Source: Nostoc sp. TCL26-01
GTDB lineage: Bacteria; Cyanobacteriota; Cyanobacteriia; Cyanobacteriales; Nostocaceae
Direction of reading: 5' to 3'
Assembly: GCF_013393945.1 (NCBI RefSeq)
Contig: NZ_CP040297.1
Span: 4,186,001-4,250,000, forward strand
Length of the DNA: 64,000 nucleotides
The position numbers and the translations under genes were made by a program. Positions 24,876 through 33,055 of the stretch are shown here, in pieces. Each line of letters begins with the position of its first letter. The stretch's first letter is position 1. The notes under the pieces were generated by a model. It worked only from the letters and a program-made list of their open reading frames with translations, was not told the origin of the DNA and ran no database searches.

Positions 24876-26123
24876 ATGCTTGAAGATGCACAAGGGCTAG
24901 TAGTAACAACAGATTCAGTCAAAGCGATCGCTGCCATTAACCGTTTTAGCAGCCAGATGTTGAGTTATGGCAAAGATGCCCAGACAGCAATTTTACAAGC
25001 CATTGCCGCAGATCCCACTTGTGCATTAGCTCATGCTTATGCGGCAGCTTATTATCTCACCCAAGAAAACCACAAAGCTTGGCAGCAAGCTCAACCATAT
25101 CTGCGCGCAGCACAACAGCATTCTGCCAAGATTACTGCCAGAGAAAAATTATATGTGCAAGGGATTACCGCTTGGGCAAATCAGGAGATTGAGGTAGCGA
25201 TCGCCATTCATGAAGAAATTACTGATAGCTTTCCGCGTGACTTGATTTCCGTACAGCAGGGACAGTATCACTATTTTTACTTGGGTGATAAAGTAAGATT
25301 ACGGCAAATTGCCCAAAAAGTCTTAGCTAGCAATCTGGAAAATCACTATTTATACGGTATGGTGGCGTTTGGATTAGAACAATGTCACCAACTAGAAGCA
25401 GCAGAGAACATGGCTAATCAAGCGATCGCTGTAAATAAATATGATCCTTGGGCGCATCATGCGATCGCTCATGTTATGGAAACGCAAGGAAGAGTTTATG
25501 AAGGGATAGCTTGGATGGAGAGTTTTGCTCATACCTGGGAAAACTGCAACTCTATGCTCTACACTCACAACTGGTGGCACATCGCCCTATATTATTTGCA
25601 GTTGCAAAACCATGAGAAAGTCCTAAACCTTTATGACACACACATTTGGGAACGTGCCAATAAACAATCTCCCAAAGATCAAGTAGGAGCCATATCATTA
25701 TTATTGCGCTTAGAATTACATGGTGTAGATGTGGGCGATCGTTGGCAAGGCATCAGTCCTTATCTTTACAGCCGGATTGATGAACACGCTTTACCATTTC
25801 AAGACTTACATTATGTCTATGCCCTTGCTAAAGCTGGACACTATGATTGGGTAAATCAAATGCTTGTGAGTATGCAGTATCACACCTTGAGTATTAATCC
25901 TTTCCTGCGATGGAGTTGGTTAGAGGTTGCCATCCCCACCGCTAGAGCGATGGTAGCTCATGCCAAGGGAGATTTTCAGACAACAGTTGCCGAACTCAAG
26001 CCGATTTTGTCACGCTTGCATGAAATTGGTGGGAGTCATGCACAGCGAGTCTTATTTGGGCAAGTTTATGAAGATGCGGTGTTATCGGCTCAAAAGCAGA
26101 GTTGGGTTTATGCCGTGTCTTAA
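24876..26123 (+). CDS. TTC38-like tetratricopeptide-repeat protein
   Basis: A 415-residue all-helical protein without signal peptide. The words DPWAHHAIAHVMETQGR, EGIAWMESF and YTHNWWHIALYYL are characteristic of the TTC38 family, whose biochemical role is not established. TPR-like helix pairs run the full length, and the conserved His/Trp-rich centre suggests a binding or active pocket. The ATG follows AAGGA. It diverges from ssuD with shared operator-like sites, so it is probably induced with sulfonate use. It could be an accessory or scaffold for the monooxygenases, or an unrecognised enzyme; this is inference. Its 3' end overlaps the convergent ParE gene by 4 bp. Confidence 0.75.
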   Translation: MLEDAQGLVVTTDSVKAIAAINRFSSQMLSYGKDAQTAILQAIAADPTCALAHAYAAAYYLTQENHKAWQQAQPYLRAAQQHSAKITAREKLYVQGITAWANQEIEVAIAIHEEITDSFPRDLISVQQGQYHYFYLGDKVRLRQIAQKVLASNLENHYLYGMVAFGLEQCHQLEAAENMANQAIAVNKYDPWAHHAIAHVMETQGRVYEGIAWMESFAHTWENCNSMLYTHNWWHIALYYLQLQNHEKVLNLYDTHIWERANKQSPKDQVGAISLLLRLELHGVDVGDRWQGISPYLYSRIDEHALPFQDLHYVYALAKAGHYDWVNQMLVSMQYHTLSINPFLRWSWLEVAIPTARAMVAHAKGDFQTTVAELKPILSRLHEIGGSHAQRVLFGQVYEDAVLSAQKQSWVYAVS

Positions 26124-26404
26124 AAATTACCGGGCCAGCGTCTAGCACCGTGAATAATAGCCAAAATTGTAATTTGATCAGCTTCTAATCGATAAGGAAT
26201 AATAAACGGTGTACGAGTAATTGTTAATTCTCTAGTACCAAGAATTCGACCAACTTTGCCAATTTGAGGATATTTTAGCAACGCATCTAGAGCTTTTTCA
26301 ATGCGGTCTATAGTATCTGTAGCAGCATTAGGATCGCTTGCAGCTATGTAGTCGTATGCTGCATCTAAATCTGCTAAAGCTAGTCGAGTCCAAACAATTT
26401 TCAT
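26120..26404 (-). CDS. ParE/RelE-family toxin
   Basis: A 94-residue type II toxin. The ParE pattern is visible: IVWTRLALADLDAAYDYIAA at the N-terminus, KVGRILGTRELTI, FIIPYRL in strand form, and a C-terminal IIHGARRWP. ParE proteins inhibit gyrase, and RelE relatives cleave mRNA on the ribosome; this sequence looks ParE-like. The start overlaps the antitoxin stop by 4 bp (ATGA), giving a coupled operon with the antitoxin first. The end overlaps the convergent TTC38-like gene. Confidence 0.88.
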   Translation of the reverse strand: MKIVWTRLALADLDAAYDYIAASDPNAATDTIDRIEKALDALLKYPQIGKVGRILGTRELTITRTPFIIPYRLEADQITILAIIHGARRWPGNF

Positions 26405-26643
26405 TTACGCCATTTTGCAAATATAGCAGCCACTTCTTCTGGACTAGCGAACTCGCCTGCATCTGCCTGACGTATACCTTCTTGAATATGATCTAGTTGC
26501 CATGAGTGCATTTCTAGATAAGCATTAATTGCTTCGTTTAATACAAAAGAGCGATCGCGCTCTAATAGTAAAGCAATTTCATCCAGCGACTTGCGTTTTT
26601 CTGAGTCCAAACGAAAGGTTATAGTTTCTTTGCTCATTGTCAA
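26401..26643 (-). CDS. Ribbon-helix-helix antitoxin of the ParDE type
   Basis: An 80-residue antitoxin. The N-terminal RHH DNA-binding segment ETITFRLDSEKRKSLDEIAL, with RSFVLNEAINAYL, is of CopG/ParD type, and the C-terminal tail would wrap the toxin. It should repress its own promoter in the short spacer upstream. An internal ATG three codons in (MSKETITF) is an equally possible start. Confidence 0.85.
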   Translation of the reverse strand: MTMSKETITFRLDSEKRKSLDEIALLLERDRSFVLNEAINAYLEMHSWQLDHIQEGIRQADAGEFASPEEVAAIFAKWRK

Positions 26644-26721
26644 CTTTATGAGTTAGAAATACTATTATAATACCCTATATTATACTGTATTGCATAGTAA
26701 CACGATGGACTAACTTGTAGA

Positions 26722-27519
26722 TCATCTAACCGTAAAGCGATCGCTATAAATTTGATGTAATATCTGATAATCTTTTAATTCCACAGTTGCAAAACGCTTG
26801 ACTCCAAACTGCTGCATCACGCTTTGCATCTGTGCATCTGGTTGCAGTAAAGCCAATCGCATTTGCTCAATTAGAGATATGTCTAGGCGCTGTGCTACCA
26901 CCAGAGGCGGCATCGGAGAAGGCCCCAGCACTTCCACCACCCGCAAATGCTGTGATAATTCGGGAAAGTTCTTGAGTTCTTGTTCTAATACCAGACTATC
27001 AATTGCGGCACAGTCTGCGAATCCCTCAACGACCCAGCGAATAGAATGCTGATGTGAACCAGATTGTAGGGTTTTGCCAAAGAAATTTTTGGGATATCTT
27101 GCTTGACTTAAGTAATGGCAGAGTAAATTGTAACCACTATTAGAACCAAGATCGTTATAGCAAAACGTTTTTCCTGACAAGTCGGCAAACCTTTTGTGAT
27201 CACTATGAGCATTGACAATGACATCTGCATAGTAAATAGGAAGGTTACCATATCGTGATGACTGCATCACAGGGGCAACCAATGTCTGCAACTGCTGGGG
27301 AGATATTTGACTATAGCGAATTAATGGCAATCCACAAATAAAAGCTAGGTCTATTTGGTCTTGCAATAATAGAGGATCTGCTAGAGGATCAGATTTACCT
27401 ACTTCTAGTTGAGTAGCGATTTGTAAAACCCGACTTAAATATGTGGCGATCGCTTGATAGAATTCCCACCAATTAGGAGCTAGATAAGATACCACACGCA
27501 AGCTTTTATTTCTACTCAT
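26722..27519 (-). CDS. PhnD-like periplasmic-binding-fold protein, no signal peptide
   Basis: A 265-residue protein with the PhnD/phosphonate-type binding fold: LRVVSYLAPNWWEFYQAIATYL, LAFICGLPLIRY, then YYADVIVNAHSDHKRFADLSGKTFCYNDLGSNSGY and a GFADCAAIDSLV hinge. I see no export signal or lipobox from the start at 27519, so it is either cytoplasmic or starts further upstream; the next gene ends only 30 bp away, which leaves little room. It follows the SsuA-like gene on the same strand. It may sense rather than deliver a ligand. The substrate is unknown. Confidence 0.7.
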   Translation of the reverse strand: MSRNKSLRVVSYLAPNWWEFYQAIATYLSRVLQIATQLEVGKSDPLADPLLLQDQIDLAFICGLPLIRYSQISPQQLQTLVAPVMQSSRYGNLPIYYADVIVNAHSDHKRFADLSGKTFCYNDLGSNSGYNLLCHYLSQARYPKNFFGKTLQSGSHQHSIRWVVEGFADCAAIDSLVLEQELKNFPELSQHLRVVEVLGPSPMPPLVVAQRLDISLIEQMRLALLQPDAQMQSVMQQFGVKRFATVELKDYQILHQIYSDRFTVR

Positions 27520-27549
27520 TCATATCCTACAACAGTAAATCTTTTAATA

Positions 27550-28635
27550 CTATTTGTTCGCTAACACTTCTTTGGGAGTAATTTCTGCATATTGTTCTGG
27601 AGTGAGAAAACCATCTCTAACATTTACTTGTTTAGGTATCAATTTTAAACTATACCATTTGTCAGCTACTTGCTGTTGTTTGGTAATAATTTGTTCAGTA
27701 ATTGGTATGAGTGTGAAATCATACTTACTGTGCATTATTTCTAAGGTGGGTGGATCAAGTTGAGTAGCTTGAGCAAGTAATTGTGCTAGTTCTTTAGGGT
27801 TATTTTTCGCCCAATTTTGAGCTTTTTGTAATTCTTCTAAAAAAATCTTGATCACTTCTGGATTTTCTTGATAAAACTTACGAGTTGTTGAGTAAAAGTT
27901 GTTAGTATCCCGTAAACCATCACCACCATCTATTAAAACTCTGCCAACTTTCTGCTGCACATTTCTAGTTACAAAAGGTTCCCAGATAAACCAAGCATCA
28001 ACCTTGCCTTGACTAAAGGCCACATTTGCATCTGGAGGTGGTAAATAAACTGGCTGGATATCGCTCAGTGTTAAACCTGCTTTTTCTAAAGCTCTAACTA
28101 TGAGATAGTGACCAATAGATGCTTTTTGGGAAGCAATTTTCTTCCCTTTTAAATCTTTGACACTCTTCACTGTCGAGTTAGCTGGAACTAACAGCGAAAT
28201 TGATTGACCATCAGCAGAATTAGCCGCTAAATAAACCAGAGGTGTCCCGGCTGCTTGGGCAAAAACAGGAGGTGATTCAGCTGTCAAAGCAATTTCAAGG
28301 GCGTTGGTATTTAAAGCTTCTAATTGCTGGGGTCCAGCCGCAAATTCTGGCCATTCTATCTTGTAGCCTAGAGGCTCTAATCTTTTTTCTAAAATACGTT
28401 TTTGTTCCAAAACAGCTAAGGCTGTCAGTTGTTTGGAACGAACTATTCTCACCAATTTATTAGTAGTATTACTGGCTACATTTGACGTGGGTGAAGCTGC
28501 TTGTTGCTGAGGGCTATTTTGTGAATTACTGCAACTAAATATTGTGGTAGACAATACTAAGCTATAACCAAGCGCAAATAGGGCATGACGACGAGTAACT
28601 GGTCGGATTTGAAAATTTTGGATGAATTGACGCAT
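27550..28635 (-). CDS. ssuA: Aliphatic sulfonate-binding lipoprotein, SsuA-like
   Basis: A 361-residue ABC binding protein of the SsuA/TauA family. The N-terminus has a Tat-like TRRHALFALG followed by a hydrophobic stretch and lipobox-like TIFSC near residue 35, so a lipid-anchored, possibly Tat-exported protein is expected. Family words are VRIVRSKQLTALAVLEQKRILEKRL, KIEWPEFAAGPQQLEAL, ESPPVFAQAAGTPLVYLA, KGKKIASQKASIGHYLIVRALEKAGL and KVDAWFIWEPF. It is placed between the DszC-like gene and the PhnD-like gene, probably in one transcript from site G. It likely feeds the SsuBC importer at 21.1-22.7 kb. Confidence 0.85.
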   Translation of the reverse strand: MRQFIQNFQIRPVTRRHALFALGYSLVLSTTIFSCSNSQNSPQQQAASPTSNVASNTTNKLVRIVRSKQLTALAVLEQKRILEKRLEPLGYKIEWPEFAAGPQQLEALNTNALEIALTAESPPVFAQAAGTPLVYLAANSADGQSISLLVPANSTVKSVKDLKGKKIASQKASIGHYLIVRALEKAGLTLSDIQPVYLPPPDANVAFSQGKVDAWFIWEPFVTRNVQQKVGRVLIDGGDGLRDTNNFYSTTRKFYQENPEVIKIFLEELQKAQNWAKNNPKELAQLLAQATQLDPPTLEIMHSKYDFTLIPITEQIITKQQQVADKWYSLKLIPKQVNVRDGFLTPEQYAEITPKEVLANK

Positions 28636-28748
28636 TTTTGATGATGAAGTTGTGAAAAATTATCAATTTAAATTAAGTAAATAAGGTGGTTGATCCACCT
28701 TATGCAACCGATTAGAAATGAGAGGATTACTTTAGGAAAATTCATGGC

Positions 28749-29936
28749 TTAGGAATATTGCGTGACTAAGGGTAATTCTTGAGTTAGTACCCAGTTGCCA
28801 ATATCACGCAATTTATAATCTACGGGATCGTGGAGAGTGAAAGTTCTTAAATCTCGCCAGTAACGGTCAAAACCATATTTAGTGGCTGTTGAACGAGTTC
28901 CCATGACTTCAAAAATACTTGTGGTGATATCTAAACCTATGCGGGTAGCAAAAGCCTTGGCAGCAAATACAGAAATTGCTACTTCTCCTCTTTCGGCGAC
29001 AGTGAGGTTAACTTCTTTTTCCCATGCTGTTTGAACTTGAATAGCAGCCTTGTCAGCTAAACTAATTGCTGCTTGTAGTTGTGTCCAAAAATTTCCATAA
29101 TGATACAGAATATATGGGTCTTGAGTAGCTTTATCGACACCAGAAGTAATCCACGGTTTTGTCTGCTCAATTGTGTATTGTTTGGCAGATGTTAATGCAC
29201 CTTCAGCCAATCCTAAATACACATAAGTTTTCGTCAGTTGAGCGATGATTCCCAAAAATGTACTAAAAGCACCATCAGGAGGATGAGGATATCCCAAAAT
29301 TTCATCTTTTTTTATCAAAACATCGTGGAAGGTGAATGTATCGCTATCTGTGCGACGTTGGCCGATGTTTTCCCAATCTTGGTTAGATGCAACACCAGTC
29401 CGATCTTTGGGAATGACGAACACGAAGGGTAACTCTACACCATCTTGAAGGGCAGAAAAAACCCGCAAGTCGGCAATGGCGACACCTGTACCAAAACTTT
29501 TCACACCACTAACTCGAAAATGTTCGCCATCAGGAGTAATTTTTAGTCTGGTATCTCTCGTATTGATGGCATTTGCCCAAAATAGATTTTTTTCGGCTGT
29601 CTCTCGATAATATCTCTGCTTCTGATCTACTGTTCCTGAAACCTGTGCCAAGGTTGTTAAATTGAGATGATTGCCATATAACTGGCCAATAGAACCATCT
29701 GCGTTCGAGAGTTCTTGCACTACTTTTAAGGCTTCTATCCAAGTTGCACCAGCACCACCATACTCTTTTGGGACAACTAAAGATAATAAACCTGTTTCTC
29801 TCAATCGTTGAATTTCGACATCTGGTAGTCCGGCTTGGCTATCTCTTTCCACGGCAGTGGCTTTCAGTTGTGTAGATAAAGAGTTAGCAATTTTAATCCA
29901 GTAGTCAGATTCTTCTTTAACTAATAATTGCACCAT
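28749..29936 (-). CDS. Acyl-CoA-dehydrogenase-fold flavin monooxygenase (DszC/SfnC-like)
   Basis: A 395-residue protein with the acyl-CoA dehydrogenase fold: LSLVVPKEYGGAGATWIEAL, a DGSIGQLYGNHL segment, VSGVKSFGTGVAIADL, and C-terminal FEVMGTRSTATKYGFDRYWRDLRTFTLHDPVDYK. The last motif, RDLRTFTLHDP, is typical of the FMN-dependent oxygenases DszC, SfnC and related enzymes rather than of true acyl-CoA dehydrogenases, which carry a catalytic Glu. It probably oxidises a sulfur compound such as a sulfide or sulfone using FMNH2. Operator-like site G lies 32 bp upstream, and the SsuA-like gene follows on the same strand. Confidence 0.85.
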   Translation of the reverse strand: MVQLLVKEESDYWIKIANSLSTQLKATAVERDSQAGLPDVEIQRLRETGLLSLVVPKEYGGAGATWIEALKVVQELSNADGSIGQLYGNHLNLTTLAQVSGTVDQKQRYYRETAEKNLFWANAINTRDTRLKITPDGEHFRVSGVKSFGTGVAIADLRVFSALQDGVELPFVFVIPKDRTGVASNQDWENIGQRRTDSDTFTFHDVLIKKDEILGYPHPPDGAFSTFLGIIAQLTKTYVYLGLAEGALTSAKQYTIEQTKPWITSGVDKATQDPYILYHYGNFWTQLQAAISLADKAAIQVQTAWEKEVNLTVAERGEVAISVFAAKAFATRIGLDITTSIFEVMGTRSTATKYGFDRYWRDLRTFTLHDPVDYKLRDIGNWVLTQELPLVTQYS

Positions 29937-30558
29937 TGTTTGTTAAGTTTAATGGTCAAATTGTAATCTACTGTAAATCGATAGACTTTAAGTAAATTGA
30001 TTACAGAGTAGTGTCTCATGGTCGCTTGTAAAAGGCAAGGGGATTTTGTAAAGAATTCACAAGCTTAGAGAGTACTTTTACTTATTCTGTTGATGAGATA
30101 TTACTTAGTAAAGTCATAGAATTTTGATATTATCGGAAAATGAGTAGATGTACTTATGGCATTTTCGGAGTTAATGGGCTGATTCAATTATGTATGTAGC
30201 TAGAGCGTTCACCAGACAAGCATTTGCCGTTTTATCAACTAGAAAATAAAATTACATTTTTGAGGATAATCATTAAATTCGCTCAACAGCAAATTTTGCA
30301 TATTTAGCGATCGCCAATTACAAAAGAGTAATCTGCCATAAACGGGAAAAATATGCTCATCCTTGCTATACAAGGATTTGGAGGCATAAAATCAGCAGCA
30401 AATATTGAGAAGCCACTGAATTTACATCAAGTAGATAGAAATAGCGGCCTTACAATTACCAGAGTTTCGGAAACTCTTGATTTCCCAAAAATAAAGTTTT
30501 AACTTAGCTAATTAAGACAGGCACATCCCCCACAGTAAAAAGTAGGAGACTTTTAATC
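29937..30558. other. Divergent intergenic region
   Basis: About 620 bp. Operator-like site G is at 29968-29995 next to the DszC-like gene. The remaining about 560 bp upstream of the DUF326 protein contains no gene that I can support. Confidence 0.5.
29968..29995 (+). promoter_or_regulatory. 28-bp operator-like inverted repeat, site G
   Basis: It begins CTACTGTAAATCG and ends CTTTAAGTAA. It lies 32-59 bp upstream of the DszC-like start codon. Confidence 0.6.
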
Positions 30559-30966
30559 ATGATGACCACTGAATCCATGCTCACCGAAATGGCAACTGGC
30601 AAACAAATCTGCGTTGAATGCCAAACTACTTGCATTAACACTCTGCAATACTGCAAAACTCAAGGTGGTCAATACATGGACATGACCATGATGTCCATGA
30701 TCCGGGATTGTGCAGAAATGTGCATGATGTGCGTCAACATGATGAATGATGGTTCTGAGTTTATGGGTAACGCTTGTAGCTTATGCGCCCAAATTTGCGA
30801 GCGCACCGCGATGGCTTGTGAACAGATGACTAACGATGCCACAATGAGCTTGTGCGCAGCTATTTGCCGCCAGTGTGCCGCAGTTTGTCACCAAATGGGA
30901 TTAAATTCTGCTTCCTATTTCCGCAGATCCAGTTTAGTTACAGAAGATGCCTTACTATCTAGCTAA
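30559..30966 (+). CDS. Four-helix-bundle cysteine-rich protein (DUF326, Csp-like)
   Basis: A 135-residue, cysteine- and methionine-rich protein. Cysteine pairs sit in helices as CVECQTTC, CAEMCMMCVNMM, CSLCAQICERTAMAC and CAAICRQCAAVC, the pattern of DUF326/copper-storage (Csp) four-helix bundles that hold several Cu(I) ions inside the helix bundle. No Tat or Sec signal is present, so it would be a cytosolic type. The ATG follows AGTAGGAG. It is isolated in both directions, so context says little. Copper storage or detoxification is the likely role. Confidence 0.85.
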   Translation: MMTTESMLTEMATGKQICVECQTTCINTLQYCKTQGGQYMDMTMMSMIRDCAEMCMMCVNMMNDGSEFMGNACSLCAQICERTAMACEQMTNDATMSLCAAICRQCAAVCHQMGLNSASYFRRSSLVTEDALLSS

Positions 30967-31110
30967 ATCAAGCCAGGTTAGATAAATTAAATGACTAACA
31001 TGAGTTGCTTGATTGATAGCAAACTTGATTCTAATTAAAATCATATGTTGTATTTATCGCCAGCCAACAAAATCTTTGGGTGGCGATACTTGATCTAGGA
31101 CAAAGCGATA

Positions 31111-31776
31111 CTAGACAGCAACAGGAGTGGCAAATCTAGCATATCGCTCTATGTAGAACTCTTTGCTGTTAGCGATCGCCAATACAGATTCACGTTGTTT
31201 CAACGTCTTTTTCCACTGACGTAGACGAGTAAATTCCTCTGGTATCGCCAAGCCTCGGTAGTGCTTGAGTGCAGGCCAACGCTCAAACCAGGGGTAAAAG
31301 GTGAAATCTACCAGACTAATAGCTTCACCAAACCAGTAGGGGCCTTCTGCTGATAACTTCCCTAAACCCTCATTCTCGATAAATTCTAGATGCTTATGTA
31401 GTTCTTGTTTAGCTGCTTCTTGCTGTTGGATATCGGGACTACGTAACAGAGCAGAAAAAGCTGGTACAAATCTAGTATTGGCAAAATCAATCCAGATACG
31501 AGCTTGGGCTTTAGCAATGGGACTGCTAGGTAAAAGCGGTGGGTGCGGAAATACTTCGTTGAGATATTCGTTAATTACAGCCGATTCCCAGACTCTATGC
31601 TCACCATGTAAAATTGCTGGCACTTTTCCATAGGGCGAAATATCCGTAAATCCTTCTGGCTTGTTTTGCAAATTAATCTCAATCAAATCAAAGTCGATGC
31701 CTTTTTCTTGCAATACCAAGCGTGAACGATGAGCATAAGGACAAACGACGGCGCTATATATCTTGATTTCAGCCAT
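31111..31776 (-). CDS. Glutathione S-transferase
   Basis: A 221-residue GST. The N-terminal thioredoxin-like domain has IYSAVVCPYAHRSRLVLQEKGI (Cys in the CPYAH position, as in omega/lambda-like GSTs), GKVPAILHGEHRVWESAVINEYL with the glutathione-binding ES pair, and an alpha-helical C-terminal domain (about residues 90-215). Cys-type GSTs act in dethiolation or reductive dehalogenation and dehydroascorbate reduction. It is on the same strand as, and 105 bp downstream of, the arylsulfotransferase-like gene, and may belong to that unit. Confidence 0.85.
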   Translation of the reverse strand: MAEIKIYSAVVCPYAHRSRLVLQEKGIDFDLIEINLQNKPEGFTDISPYGKVPAILHGEHRVWESAVINEYLNEVFPHPPLLPSSPIAKAQARIWIDFANTRFVPAFSALLRSPDIQQQEAAKQELHKHLEFIENEGLGKLSAEGPYWFGEAISLVDFTFYPWFERWPALKHYRGLAIPEEFTRLRQWKKTLKQRESVLAIANSKEFYIERYARFATPVAV

Positions 31777-31881
31777 GTTGATGTTCCTCTATAAATAGGT
31801 TGATGTTTCGTTGATGTGCGATGCTTTTTGCTCGCTTCTGTGCATCGGAGAGGTCAAAAAAGTTGTCGAACTCACGTTTAT

Positions 31882-33009
31882 TTAGAGCCAAGAAACTTCT
31901 TCAGGTGCATAACGAAAAGCTCGGAAAACTGAATTTTGCTCACCACGAGCCACGGCTGAGTTCTCACCAGGAATATTCCGCGCGGCAAAGTGAGGATTGA
32001 TATATTCCCAAACAATTTCTTTGCTAACTGTCACTTCAAATATCCGACCGAAAGCACCTTCTGTAATTAAAGTATTCCCATTGGCTAAACGTTGTGCGCC
32101 GGATATGTACGAACTGAAGAAATTATGTGGTGGGTTGTCAGTGTACTCCCAAACTATCTCTTGAGTTTGACGGTTGACTTCTATCACACGAGAGTAATTG
32201 AGCGCGGTGTGACGACGATGTGCGCCATTGTCAAAAATCAAGATATTACCGTTAGTTAATTCGTGAGGAAAATGCTGCTGTGCTAATACATCATCTCCCA
32301 GTGTCCAGATAATCTCTCCTGTTTGGCGATGGATGATAGCCACGGTAGAAATATTCCGAAAGCTAACTATGATATTGCCATCGGCTAGTTCACCGACAGT
32401 ATTACCATGAGTCCATTCGTGTCTTTGATCCTGGGGAGTGATAGTAAAAATATCTGGGTCTAGATGTTCGTAAGCGTGCCAAGTCCAGATAATCTCACCT
32501 TCAGGAGTCACTTCATAAAGCACATCAGCATAGATATCGCCGTCTGCTTCTGTTCCTGGTACACCACCTTTGATGCGGGGAATCAAAGACTGAGGTATCT
32601 TTTCCAGAGCTAATAATATCGTGTTACCGTTGCGAAGTCTGCGTCCATCATGATGATGATCTGGATGTTTGTACTCCCAAATAATATTTCCCTGGGAATC
32701 TGCTTCTAAAACAACACCACCTTTAAACGCACCCCACAAAGGAAAACGTGGTGGAATTTCTGGAGTTTTACCATTATAAAATAGGTTGCCGTTGGGTAAG
32801 AGATAACCATATAGTCCTGGTGGATAGGGTAAATTCCACTGATGGACAACTTCTCCTTCCAAGTTGAGCAGATAGACTTCTCCGTTACCTGTGAGTGGTG
32901 TAAACAGTGTCAATCCTTTAAATACTTTGTCAGGATTGTAAGCTCTTAAACCTGTACCACGACGACGAATAGTATTTTGGTCAATTACTGATGCTGTGGC
33001 GATCGCCAT
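31882..33009 (-). CDS. Arylsulfotransferase (ASST)-family beta-propeller protein
   Basis: About 375 residues of repeated NGNxL and GEIIWTW blades (for example DGNIIVSFRNIS, GEIIWTLGDD, NGNILIFDNGAHRR, QEIVWEYTD), the pattern of the ASST/arylsulfotransferase family. Bacterial ASSTs move sulfate from one phenol to another through a histidine; HEWTHGNT and HHHDGRRLRNGNT are candidate regions. No signal peptide is seen, unlike classic periplasmic ASST. I prefer the ATG at 33009 to the TTG-type start at 33042, although a good Shine-Dalgarno is missing. It follows the aldo/keto reductase gene by 46 bp and fits the sulfur theme. Confidence 0.75.
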   Translation of the reverse strand: MAIATASVIDQNTIRRRGTGLRAYNPDKVFKGLTLFTPLTGNGEVYLLNLEGEVVHQWNLPYPPGLYGYLLPNGNLFYNGKTPEIPPRFPLWGAFKGGVVLEADSQGNIIWEYKHPDHHHDGRRLRNGNTILLALEKIPQSLIPRIKGGVPGTEADGDIYADVLYEVTPEGEIIWTWHAYEHLDPDIFTITPQDQRHEWTHGNTVGELADGNIIVSFRNISTVAIIHRQTGEIIWTLGDDVLAQQHFPHELTNGNILIFDNGAHRRHTALNYSRVIEVNRQTQEIVWEYTDNPPHNFFSSYISGAQRLANGNTLITEGAFGRIFEVTVSKEIVWEYINPHFAARNIPGENSAVARGEQNSVFRAFRYAPEEVSWL

Positions 33010-33055
33010 AATTTTTAGGGGGTTGGGGATAGGGAAAAACAACTACCCAGCACTT

